Part shown: piece by piece, positions 24,163 through 35,165 of the stretch
How positions within the stretch are numbered: position 1 is the stretch's first letter
Layout of the letters: each line of letters starts with the position of its first letter
Assembly: GCA_030407085.1 (NCBI GenBank)
Contig: CM059586.1
Coordinates: forward strand, 14,464,001-14,528,000
Reading direction: 5' to 3'
Length of the DNA: 64,000 nt
Origin: Trichopria drosophilae
Taxonomy: Eukaryota; Arthropoda; Insecta; Hymenoptera; Diapriidae
The notes under the pieces: model-generated
The model's input: the letters and a program-made list of their open reading frames with translations, nothing else
The model's database searches: none
What the model was told of the DNA's origin: nothing
Made by a program: the position numbers and the translations under genes

Positions 24163-26103
24163 TTTTAGCTTTTAATGTCTTATTTATGTTATATTTACGT
24201 CGTGATCGACCTTCGCATCTGAAAAGTCTATTTGACCTCTGGACAATTGATAAACATTGATTGAGCTAGAATTGCACATATAAAAGTGACATTTGCGCTA
24301 AGAGAAAAAATACCAAAGAAAGCAGTAGTAGAACTTACCCAACAAGAAATTGCCCAAATAAAAAAATCGTTGTCAAGTATTTCTGAAAATTCGAAATGAA
24401 GGAGAAATTCACGATTTAAAATATGTGTTGAATAACATCCCAACGTAACCATATGCAATTACGATACGATTTATATGTCAGCCTGAGATTTTGAACGTTA
24501 TATTTTCTGTATTTAAGGGATCCGCATGTTACAAAAAAAATAGTCTTGAAAGCAAAACTTTGCCGGAGTAAGTACCGCTCGTGCCTTTGCTTATTTTTTC
24601 TCATCACCGTCAGCCAACAATTTATATCATCTTCTACGAAAGGAAAATATTATTCTAGACAATATCTTTCTTTCTGGAAACTTTAGTCATCCTCGAAATG
24701 TGCAGTCGATATTTCTTCTTTTTCCCCGTTTATAGCAGCGCGATTCCTTGTTTGCCGACACCCTCTTCGGAATAAATTCCTTATCCATAGTCCCAATCTG
24801 TCAAGCACCTCCCACCGTGTGTCCGTCGGGCGTTGTTGTTATGTAAATATGGAAAAGGTTGTTGATTCATGCATGAGGACGGCATGAATCTCTCTTGTTG
24901 TCTTGTCCTGCGAGCCGTGAAACTGATGCATTCGTATCTCTACGGAGATCCCCCGGAGTGGCGACCTGAGCGTACGTTCGTACTGGACCTGTATATATAC
25001 GTACGACACTTATGCCCGATACTCTCCCATGTACCAAGGCTTCCAGCCAATAGATGTACGAGTATAACTTGTGAAGCAATAAAGCATTTACCCACGCGAA
25101 CTGGCTGCGCATACATGATCCTCCAGCTTCTTTCGACTTCGCGCTTACAATTGCGTATCACGTGACTTTTATACCCATTGCATTCATCTCGCGTGACAAA
25201 TTCTTCTTACCTATAACTACCATATGATTTTCGCTTTTCAAATGCAACGCTTGATAAATGGAGGAGTCATGAATGTGTTACGATTCAGCTAGTACTACGT
25301 CATAACAGTTTCATAAATATTAATGTTCAATTCTGATAAAGTTATTTATGAAGTCAAGAACCGGAGAGTTAGTAACTTGATTTGCTTGAATTTTTCCGCC
25401 ATACTCCATCATCACGCCGTAAAGAGTGAATTCTCATTTCCAGGAATTTAGAGAGTTTATATGGGGCATTTCTAGTCGATTCTCCGAGAGCGGCGCAGGC
25501 TTTAACAAAATGTGTAATAGGTGTTTTTTATGTATTTTCTCTTCAGCTTTCAAATTGAGTGGGGTAGTTTTTCAAAATTTAAAAATAAAAATGACAAAAC
25601 ATAATTTCAATAATACCGTTCTTAAATTAGTCTATCTGTAGGGTTAACTACCACACACTTCTGAAGTAACACCAACATTTTCCTTTTCTTTTTTTGTTAT
25701 TTAATACAAAGAAATTTCGATCTCTACTAGTCCAATACCGTACAGATGTCAAATAATGTCTATTAACTTATATGACAATGAGCAGTTGACAACGACTACA
25801 ATTAATTTCTCTTCGGACCCCAAAGATATAGATTTCTCTAAGGATCGCAAACATGATTTTTTGGACACAATTTAAATCACAAGTAGAGGATCTTACAGAT
25901 TTGAGTCGCTGAATACGAATTCGTTGTTTAATTGCTCCAATTGCTTCAGATTTTTTACATGTTCTAACCTCAAATCGCGAAAAAGGATATCTTTGAATAT
26001 TTTTTAGATCAGATATCTTAAAATCCTGATGTGACGGGTCAAATGTATAATATCTACTATCAAATTGTTTTTGTGATCCCATTGTAAAAAATGTAACGCT
26101 AGT
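24163..26103. other. Noncoding DNA, nothing recognised
   Basis: About 24880-25160 is CpG-richer and gives overlapping frames on both strands. A + strand frame around 24285-24400 (lysine/glutamate-rich, without a start) looks mildly protein-like but I cannot assign it to a family. Confidence 0.4.
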
Positions 26104-26770
26104 CTGGTCAGAATCCGGTCGGCAGAGCGCTACAATTCCTGCGATTTCTTGGTAGGGCATAGGGAAGACTGGCATCAATAATAAGTACACAGTCCCGTGT
26201 GGAAATTCCCACAGATTTTCCATAATTCTGACCAGAATCTGACCGTTAGGTTAGCTTAGGTTAGGTTAGGTTACCACATTTACCCAACTTAGGGATTCTA
26301 ATCAGAATCTGACAAGATTCTGACTGAATTTCGGTTCAACAAATTTTGTAGTAAGTGCGTGGTTGGAGGAAGCAGGAATCCGCTCGGAATCTGGCCGGAG
26401 AAGCTGGATCCTGATCGGAATCCGATAGGAGTATCCTGATCAGAATCCGGCCAGTCTTCCCTATGTCTGACCAGGAAGTCACAGGAATTGTAACGCTCTG
26501 CCGACCGGATTCTGACCAGGATAATCCTATCGGATTCCGATCAGAACCCTGCTTCTCCGACCAGATTCCGTTCGGATTCCTGCTTCATCCAACCACGCAC
26601 TTACTACATAATTTGATGAACCTATCCTAAATATACCTCGGTAAATTCAGTCAGAATCTTGTCAGATTCTGATTAGAATCCCCTAAGTTGGGTAAATCCG
26701 GTCAGATTCTGGTCAGAATTATGGAAAATCTGAGGAAATTTCCACACAGGACTGTGTACTTATTATTGAT
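26104..26770. repeat. Large foldback repeat with A-B-A'-B' layout
   Basis: Block A is about 26104-26173 and block B about 26174-26436. These are followed by A reversed (about 26450-26522) and B reversed (about 26523-26770). Arm identity is high: ATCAATAATAAGTACACAG, GTAGTAAGTGCGTGGTTGGA, GGAATCCGATAGGA and GAATCCGGTCGGCAGAGCG recur in both arms. The element is built of repeated CAGAATC/GAATCCG-type strings. A 151-residue minus-strand frame over 25768-26223 is an artefact of the repeat and flank. Likely a foldback transposon or a rearranged inverted duplication. Confidence 0.8.
26246..26277 (+). repeat. Interstitial TTAGG telomere-type repeat
   Basis: Six pentamers in register: TTAGG, TTAGC, TTAGG, TTAGG, TTAGG, TTACC. 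They lie in the left B arm of the foldback between AGAATCTGACCG and ATTTACCCAAC. The right arm has only GG at that place, so the array is a gain in one arm or, less likely, a precise loss in the other. TTAGG is the ancestral insect telomere unit, but short TTAGG strings are also common dispersed sequences in insect genomes. Confidence 0.8.
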
Positions 26771-27785
26771 CTACAATATTTGTAATACCTATCAAGGTTT
26801 ATTTTGCTGTGTATTGGGTTCGCGTCCTATAAAGGTTAATTTGAGGAAAGAAATATGAGGCCCTATAAAAATAATACTTAAGAAATATTAAAATCGCCCT
26901 TAAAATCTGTATTTACAGTTCACGTTTATTAAATTTAACAATTCTAATATAAAAATTAAAATAACAAATTAACATAGCAACGCGGTGTCGTGTTTTATTT
27001 TGACGTTACAATTTCACTTCCCCTTAGATCTAAACTATAATCCGCGTATCAAGTTGTGTTTCGCATATATCATTTTCACTGGGAAATTTCCTAATTGGAG
27101 AATTCTCCTTGAAAATACGAATAATGGTTGAAATTTGCAAACTCCGAGGGAGGCGGCAAGATCGCAGGGGGTGGCTGAACAGGACCTGCGCGTACGTAAA
27201 TCAACATTACTCTGTATTAGAGTGAAGTTCCCGGCGCAGGTTCTCGGTACCTACTAGAGTTTACCGGCAAGGTGAACTCGGCCCTGTATAGGGAATGTTC
27301 AGGGAACGGCAACAACACACGGGCTCGCAACACGACCGTTACAGACTGTCTTTAATACAGACCCACGCCGTCAGGGGCGAGCCGCAGCTCTCTCCAACTT
27401 CCAAGTTACTTACCTCTACTTGCCACTTAGGTGCCCTCTGTCTAGCACCTATAATGGGAGCTCTTTCCGCCGAACGCGATAATTCACTCCGTCGCGCTTA
27501 ACTTGGGCATTGATTTAGGCCCTCATGCATCCATTCGCACCCTGCATTCGTGCTTCCATGAAATAAATGAGCATTGCTTCCATCTTGATTTAACATCCGT
27601 ATTATCGATTTTCTAATATAACTCGCGAGTTTTCCAAGACGACGTTCAGCTACAATACGGAAATGGACAATAATTGATGTGTGTTTTGTAAATTTTTTAT
27701 TCGTCAGAACACGACTGTATTATAAGAAGAAAAATACTGTAGTACCTGTGCTAAGTTATATATATTTACCTTGACCAAAATTATA
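26771..27785. other. Noncoding; unassigned GC-rich block
   Basis: About 27120-27500 is GC-rich with an abrupt change from AT-rich flanks. It might be a transposon or LTR fragment, but no inverted TG..CA ends, primer-binding site or coding motif was found, so I leave it unassigned. Confidence 0.4.
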
Positions 27786-27791
27786 CTAGTA

Positions 27792-28069
27792 CTGTACACC
27801 CTCCTAATATCAGATTTCCATATTTTACATACCTCCTAATATTAGCCAGGAGGACCGCGTCAATATTAACATTTCCTTTCGACAGCTGTTCATCACCATC
27901 GACGATGTGACATATACGAAATGTTTCATATTCTCTTCCTCTCTACTTATGGTCTTTATCCCATCATATGCAGTGCAAACTGGTACAAAAATGTCATCCC
28001 CATTCCCGTATTATTAGGTTAGAAAAGGATAGACATGAAGGATTGATCTAATATTGGAGCGGAGTACTG
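27792..28069. mobile_element. 278-bp TA-flanked Tigger/pogo-like MITE
   Basis: The left end is CTGTACACCCTCCTAATATC and the right end, reverse complemented, is CAGTACTCCGCTCCAATATT. TA lies on both sides (27790-27791 and 28070-28071). The length equals that of the element at 43435-43712. CAGTA...CC-type ends with TA duplications are typical of pogo/Tigger-derived miniature elements. No transposase is present. It lies directly upstream of the Penelope-like remnant, whose 5' part is missing. Confidence 0.6.
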
Positions 28070-28174
28070 TATACTCTCAACTTCGGTTTGTTACTCTTCC
28101 GGACGCTCCTCTAATGTCGCTGAGTTTGCCCAACTGTTTTTTTGGCTAAGATTGTAGAAATTTAAGTCTACCTA

Positions 28175-29270
28175 TTGATTTCGAAATTGAATACAGCAGG
28201 GTATATTGTCTTAGATACGTCAAAACGACTAAAAAATTACAAAGGGGTCACACCAAGAGCTTATAGCCTCTCAAAGATTCATAAAGTCAATCACCCGCTG
28301 AGAATTATTGTGTCAACTATCAATTCTCAAACGTATAAATTGTCTAAATATTATACCAGTACTCTAAACAATGTTGTCGGTAAAACGGAAACACACATAA
28401 AAGACACCTGGAATTTTTACAAGAAAATTAAGCAGATAAAACTTCCAAAAATCATATTCTAGTGTCCCTAGATGTGGTTTCTGTGTTCACCAACATTTCG
28501 CCTGAGATCGTAGAAGAAATTATACGTAATAAATGGCACCAAATAAAAAATTATACAATAATTCCAGAAATCGAATTTTTAAAGGGCCTTAAGCTCAGCT
28601 TGAATTCTACTTTTTCAATTTCCAGGGTGTGACTTATCAAAAAATCTTCAGGATACCGATGGGTTCACCATTGTCACCCGTCATCGCTAACTTGGTTATG
28701 GAGTTTTTTGAAAAAAAGTTCTTTAACAAATTAAATTTTGAATTAGCTTTTTACTTCTGCTATATGGATTATATCTTAATTGGTATCCCACCAGACAAAC
28801 TTGATTCTCTGATAAAAGTCTTCAATAATTTTACAGAATTTAAAAACAAAATTTCCTTCGAACGGAATTTGAAAATAACCAAAGTATTGCTTTTCTCAAC
28901 CTCAAGGTAATAAGAAAAAACGATGGCCCATTGCTGATGGACTGGTACCACAAAAATACGTGGTCAGGAAGATACCTCAATTTTTACTCACAACATGCTC
29001 TCAATTATAAAATTAGGGTAATGTAATTGGGGTAGTTAAAACAATATTGTTACAAAATAACTATTCATTACAGTTTATTGAGAAAACAATTAGAAAACAT
29101 GTTCACTATATCTATAACAGAATCCAAAAACGCTCTAATACGGATTCAATGAATCGTAGAACTACGATCTCTCTTCCTTGTGTGAAAGGATTGACAGAAA
29201 AAATCTCTAAAACTATGAGAAAACAATCCGTTCGTATCGTGCATAAACCAATAAACATTCCATCTTAACC
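28175..29270 (+). pseudogene. Penelope-like element reverse transcriptase, decayed
   Basis: Several adjacent frames together give the order of a Penelope-like RT. First come PRAYSLSKIHKV and NHPLRIIVS (about 28250-28320), then VGKTETHIKDTWNFYKK. After a one-base frameshift near 28455 comes motif A, SLDVVSVFTNI. After a second frameshift near 28612 comes motif B, IPMGSPLSPVIANLVMEFF (28650-28710). The catalytic block reads YMDYILIG instead of YxDD, so the second aspartate is lost. A third frame then gives FLNLKVIRKNDG and WSGRYLNFYSQHALNYK, and a last frame gives LPCVKGLTEKISK and VRIVHKP (to 29268). The N-terminal part and the GIY-YIG endonuclease are not recognisable. RT identity is firm; the copy is dead. 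Confidence 0.85.
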
Positions 29271-29690
29271 AAGAATGTGTGCGGGGTACTAACTGTACAA
29301 CACTGCATTTAAATAGCCAACGTTTAATTTTATTAATCAGTCATGGCTTTTCGCTAACCAGAAAAAAATGAATAATCATTGTGAGTGAGTGATACAAATC
29401 TAAAGGGCTGTTTTTTTTTATATCAAAATGACACTTCTCAAAAAATAAATCCTAACATCCATGGTTCTTCCGTAAGGTTTTTTTGCTAACGTCTTATCAT
29501 ACTTTGTTTTCATTTAAATAAAGGCATCATAATTACTTTCAACGGGAACTTTCAACATTTCACCTCACACTCACAATTATTATTTTTTAAATGGAATGTC
29601 CGAAGTTTATTGCAAAAAGCGAACTGTCGCAAACTTTTAACTCTTTCATGTGTTTGTTTAAATTATACGATGTAAACATTTAGAATTAGA
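29271..29690 (+). other. Presumed 3' untranslated part of the Penelope-like copy
   Basis: Lies between the last RT-like frame and the conserved 3' tail. AT-rich with no coding motif; the expected GIY-YIG endonuclease is either deleted or eroded beyond recognition. Confidence 0.45.
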
Positions 29691-29780
29691 ATAAACTGAA
29701 GAAGTCACACATCTGTAGCCGAAACGTATTTAACTTAAATACTTCGTTTTCATTATTTTATGGACCGTCACGCCGAGATT
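29691..29780 (+). mobile_element. Penelope-like 3' tail with CTGAAGAAG...CCGAAACG
   Basis: CTGAAGA (29696-29702) is followed 18 bases later by GAAAC (29721-29725). The intervening segment, AGTCACACATCTGTAGCC, can form only a weak stem (ACA with TGT, plus G-C and T-G outside). This CTGAWGA-stem-GAAA arrangement is the core layout of hammerhead ribozymes, which are known in the terminal repeats of Penelope-like elements. Here the core has CTGAAGA rather than CTGATGA and the stem is poor, so cleavage activity is unlikely. Its position after the RT remnant supports the element assignment. Confidence 0.5.
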
Positions 29781-32700
29781 TTCCTAAATTCTTCTTCAAG
29801 AATTTATATTTTATTCATTAAGCGGTCAAGAAACACTGCAAGATGGTTTCTACCCCAATTCTTACATAAGTCTACCTATATCTGGAAATTCATAAAAATA
29901 ACACAAGTATGCTACAACAGCTCACAATAAACCAAAAATATATGAAATTCTCTAATCCTTTATAATATTTCGATATGTAAAAATTGTTTAGTATAGATTT
30001 TCCCAATTCTGAATACGTAGAATAAATACCAAGATTAAAGATACGAAAAACTAACAGTATTAGATTTAAGATATATTTTCTTATATTTGGTATATTAAGG
30101 TTACTCGGTATTGGAAATTCGCAGAATCGGATGTAAATAAACATCGCGCGTATCGGAATTACGGTGTTTACTTAACCTCGCAAGTTATTGGGTGATGTTT
30201 CTAATCTGTGGCTTAAAGAATTTATGGGACATGACATTTTAAGTTAATGCTTTCTTTTGGAGCTTACAATTTTTTAACGATATTATACTGAAAATTCCTT
30301 AATGCCATAACTCTTATAATGCACGTATTCTCATTACATTCTATTTGGTACTTTTAACAGACTAAATTGTTTAAGTATTTTAAGTTCCCATACTCAATTT
30401 TTGTCCGGAAAATTCTTCAGTGGCCTGGAATTTCTATGGAATATAATTTGTTGCACATACAAATAATAAGATTTCCGGGCATTAGAAAGATTTTTTATTT
30501 ATTAATATAAAACTTTATCGTTTGCTTCAACAGATGTTATTTTCATAGGTTTCCAGTAAAGATAAAGTCGTAAAAGAAAATACGGCAAAAAATATATAGA
30601 GAAGTTCCGAAAATGTTACCAACATAGCCGTGAAAATTCCTCAAATATTCAGAAAACGGAAGTATTCTTTAAATACCCCTAATTAATGTCAAACTTATTT
30701 ATCGGGATAAAATAACTATCATCTTAAGTTCAAGGTATGTTCCCTATCTATTTGATGACTTAGTAATACCTGTCAAATTTTTCTCAAATCCTTAATATCC
30801 GAGCTATTTAGGGAATTTTCATTACATTATTTTTTTTCCGCGGTGAATCGCTAAGTATTATCTTTTGTGCGTCTATCTCGAAGGATTTGGCATCCCAGTT
30901 ATAAGCCGAATGAACATCGTATTTACCAGTAATAAAATAAGGTAAACAACTAGCCTTCGAAATTGGCGAAGACATTTTTCAAAGTCCAGATAAACCGGAC
31001 GTGAATCGCGTGGGCAGTCGATGACGTTACGAATGAAAAGGACGCCAGTCGGCGTTATACGTGCCTAGCATCGCGTGTTTGTACCGTGTCCTGGTCGTCT
31101 AATTTGCATCCTCTCGGCGATTAACATAATCTGTATTCCGAATATTTATTCGGAATTAGCGGTGGCTCGCTCGTAACTCATACGGGTATTAGTTAAGCTC
31201 AAGGATTTGGGTCTTGCCTATCTTCAACCTCGGTTTCACCTCCTGCTTCGCCACCTCCGCGCCGTTATCGTACTCGATCCCTCCCATGCTGTTGACCTCG
31301 AGGCTCCTATGTAACCCGCGGCCGTTTGGTCCAAAAGGCCCGAGAGAGTGCCTTCATCCTTCGCACACAGATGTGGTTTAGGGTTCTTGCTTTTTATAGG
31401 TTCACTTGCGTCTCGACGAATGCGGCAGAGAAACCGATAATAGTGAAATCAAGAGAAACCGCACCCTCGTTAAATCTTCCGCCTTCCCTATTTTCGAACG
31501 ACGGGAGCGGGAGGATCCGATGGTCAAGATTGTCCACGAAATTTGGTTATAGTAATTGCTTCACTTAAATTAGGAATTCTTTTACCACGTATTCGGATGA
31601 GCTAAAAAGTTTCGTAGCTCGCTTTAGAATTCCTGGCAAGTGTAAGCGCACGATGGCCGGTCTCCAATTCCCTGTATCGAAGCAGGCTTCGCGAAACGCC
31701 GATGATAGATTTGCGTCAATTATGGAGGCAACATCGTATTGTTTTACTGTCAGGCAGGTAACGTTGATTGATTGTTCCCTCGGTTGTGTAGCTACTTGTC
31801 TTCTTGCCTTCTTGCGGCTTCGCATACTGACCAACGAGCGTTGCATGTGCCGCTCACATAGCTGCCCTCTTAGTCGCCGACGTATATATGAAATTACCAA
31901 CCCAGACCACGATAGAGCCAGGCGCAACTGCCTTGAATTCCCCGTTTCTTGCCAGCTCGTGCCCCGACAGGAGCGGCATGAATGTAAGCGCCGCTGAAAA
32001 CCTTATACTTACCTCGCGAGACGGAAAAACGAAAAAGAAACATGCAAATCAATCGCCTGTCGATGCTTTTACTGACCAGAAAAGAGGTGGGTTTAATGCA
32101 GATATAACGGGATTTTGTTAGGTTTGCCTCTAAATATTTTGTTTTTTTTTAATTGTAGCTGATGCCCAAAGAGGTCTTGCCTCTTGACAAGTTCCATAGA
32201 TACTGCAATTAAATGTTATATTTCACTGGTCGATGCTGTAGTATAGGAAATTATGTTCTATGGTCCTTAAAAACTGATCACTCCATTACTTATCTTAACT
32301 CCGTTAACACATTTGATTTTATTCATTCAACCAAGTTAATTTAAGTGTTGCTTTCATCCATCTCAGCGTCTCTTGATTCCGAAAAATGTTATCCAAACCG
32401 CTGAGCAGGAATATCGGTATTATATCATCAGTTCAATTGTGGTGACTGAGGTTAACATAATGAAACTGGAGCTTGAATAGTATTGACCTAAAGTCGACAT
32501 GGAGCTGATGTCAATCAGTTGCACTTCTACGGCAGGCACATCCCAACACTGCTGATGGAGTTTTTAGTATGCAAACCGCTGACTTAAATGACGCACAACA
32601 CGATCTCCTTTCTGAATTCTGATTCCGATATCTATAACTTCACTGGCCATGAATCGGATTTATATAACTAGACTCTAATATACAAACTGCTCAGTTTTTG

Positions 32701-35091
32701 AAGCAACTATGTCCATGATCTTATAGACCGTAAAGTCTGATGGTGACAATTTTTCTAAGACATAAAATAACGATTTTTATATCAAATTTTTCTGTAGACG
32801 ACTATTTCCATATGTATTTGACCATTCGTCAGTCGGCGCTTTGCCGACAAACGTCTGGCATTCGTAGCAGTATGTATGTTCTCTCGAATAGCCTGTCAAG
32901 GTGCCAGGCGTCGATAAATATTCGTGCTCCCTGCTGCCACTGTGTCTGCCACGATTTGTGACCGAGAGCCGTTAAAAGGTCTACGGAGGTCTTGTCTTCC
33001 ACGGAGATCGTTTCTCGCGCATTTCCAAAGAACAGAGACGATCTCAATTTTAAGAACGACGCTTTCTGCGTTTCTGAGAATGAAGGCGTGAGTATAACGT
33101 GCAATTTATTGCGATAAAGTGTTCTGTTGCATTGTTTGATTCGGAGCTCAAAGTATTTTCAGATACAGATCAACTTTATCCGAGAATTAACAAGAATTGC
33201 TCCATTTCTTACTAGACGAACAAAGATGTATTTGAATTTTTATTTAGACAAATTTCCGATAAAATTTGATAGACTGGCCATCTTATCGTGGGATACACGA
33301 CGTCAGGTGTGTTCATTGATATTAAACATGCAAGGTCTGAATTTGCTTTCACTTTGCTTCTACCCTTGTGATACAATCCAAAACCCCAACATTTTTCAGT
33401 TCATTCGCATTGTTCGCATTTCCACGTCCCGACGGTTTGGTCGTTTTATTTCCCTCTTCTTTTACCTACCTCCATTCTCTATCTATATTCCTCTTTCGCC
33501 GCCATCCTTCTTCTCAACCACCGCTTTGGGAAATGAATGCGCGTTAGGCGTGTCAGACAAACCCTCTTTCGTGAGGCGATAGTCACTCGCGACACAATTA
33601 GAAATAAATTCTCTCCAGAAACAAATAGCAAGCGGCATCTTCCTTTTCAGTTGTCGCCTGCGTCTTCGAGACTTTTCTATTCAGAAAAGTAGTGAAGGCG
33701 ATTTCCATTTACACGTAACATTTGCATCTTCATTTTTTCTCTTCAGTAGCCTCATAAAAATAAACCAAATGGAAAAAAGTTAGGTTTGACGAATTTTAGT
33801 GTATTAACGCTAAAATTACTGGAGTCAATTGCGCAGTCTTAGAGAGGGAGAGAGTAAGACTTCAGTCCCATGGAATCAATGTTGCTTCTTTGAAGTACTC
33901 GCAGATTTTATCCATTACCAGGCTATATTTCGCCGAAAAGAGTAAAAATTATTCCTAGACCCTCTAGTAACGATGAACTCCATCCTTCCGGTAGCCAGCA
34001 CCTCTGTCGAGTACAATAACGAATAGCATCGTCGGATCGGAACACTGAAACGGGTCGCAGAATCGAAAAAGGCGGTAAAAACATATCCATGCGTTACAAA
34101 TGGATTGGGTTACACATTGTGACGATATATTTTTCCTTCTAAAATTTATGTGTACTTTATTAAAAAATTTAAATACGTAAAATAAAAAATTATTTTTGTT
34201 TAATGAAATATAGTTATCGTATTGCAAAATTAGAGACCAAATGTATAATTTTTCCGAATGAATCGATTTTTACCATGAAAAGCGACATGAGAAACTTCTT
34301 TTCATTTTTTTCTTTCTTAACATTTCTACAGATGTAAGTACAGTATGGTAGTCGTAACCTGTTGTACAATATCGCGATTTCTCAATAATTTATTTCACAA
34401 TGAATGTTTCCCGAAACTCGATCATAATCCAAAAACAAAATGAAAAAATGCACGTACCCACGCAACCGTGAAAACCAGATATGATAGCTCTGTATTTGAA
34501 CCTTAGTCCGGAACGTGTGTCCCGGCAAATTTTCGTTGCGCTTTCTAGGTACGAGGAGACACACTGGAGACGCGAAGCATCGCCCAAATACATTTACATA
34601 ATTTTGCATACATGTTTTGATAATTGAGAACTCGAGCATGGTATTAACTCGCTCCGGCGGGCAACGAAGCGCATTTGCTGTACAAATGTATTAACGAGTT
34701 GAGTTGGAAGATGAACAATTTTTTTTCTTTATATTATTTCCGCTGAAAACGTGAAAGATCGTGAATTACTAACTCGAAACATATTCATTTCGTTACATCG
34801 TTTTGCAAGTTTTGTTATTCACGCATGTAAATCTGCGGAAAGATCTTCGTCGTAAATATATGATGTTAAAGAAGAGCATTTAATCAAGAGTTCATCGCGC
34901 ATACAATCCTCCAGATAAAAATTCAAATAATATATCCTTCAACTGATCAAAGGGATCGATTGATAGATTATCAAATTTGTTGATAACATAATTTCAGCAA
35001 TTTTCCCATACATTAGTTACGCATCAGGATGTACTTCAGATCTCCTCTCGATGTCTAAATTCTAGTTGTTATCTTCATGGTAACTTCTTTA
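29781..35091. other. 5.3 kb noncoding DNA, nothing assigned
   Basis: AT-rich to about 30950, then CpG-richer at 31000-32050 with overlapping frames on both strands lacking any domain, then mixed. A purine run GAGAGGGAGAGAG lies at about 33842. No repeat copies of other families in the window were noticed here. Confidence 0.45.
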
Positions 35092-35165
35092 AGGCTATGT
35101 CCTACAGATGTCCCGACGACAGTAGTAGGATAATAAAAGTGGACATTTGGACGTCCTACGGAGCA
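35092..35165. repeat. GGACGTCC-type repeat, short copy
   Basis: TATGTCCTACAGATGTCCCGACGAC is followed by GTGGACATTTGGACGTCCTACGG. Repeated GTCC/GGAC half-sites around ACGT match the style of the longer block at 58480-58660. Confidence 0.5.

Noticed and set aside
25768..26223. 151-residue minus-strand open frame
   Set aside because: Its start lies inside the foldback repeat and it has no domain. Sequence composition explains it.
26246..26277. True telomere or chromosome end
   Set aside because: Only six imperfect units, embedded in unique and repeat DNA on both sides; interstitial.
27120..27500. LTR of a retrotransposon
   Set aside because: GC-rich block with sharp edges but no TG...CA inverted ends, primer-binding site or second copy seen.
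33127..33582. 151-residue + strand open frame
   Set aside because: No recognisable motif, low-complexity phenylalanine/serine/isoleucine-rich ending, no splice or codon signal to support it.
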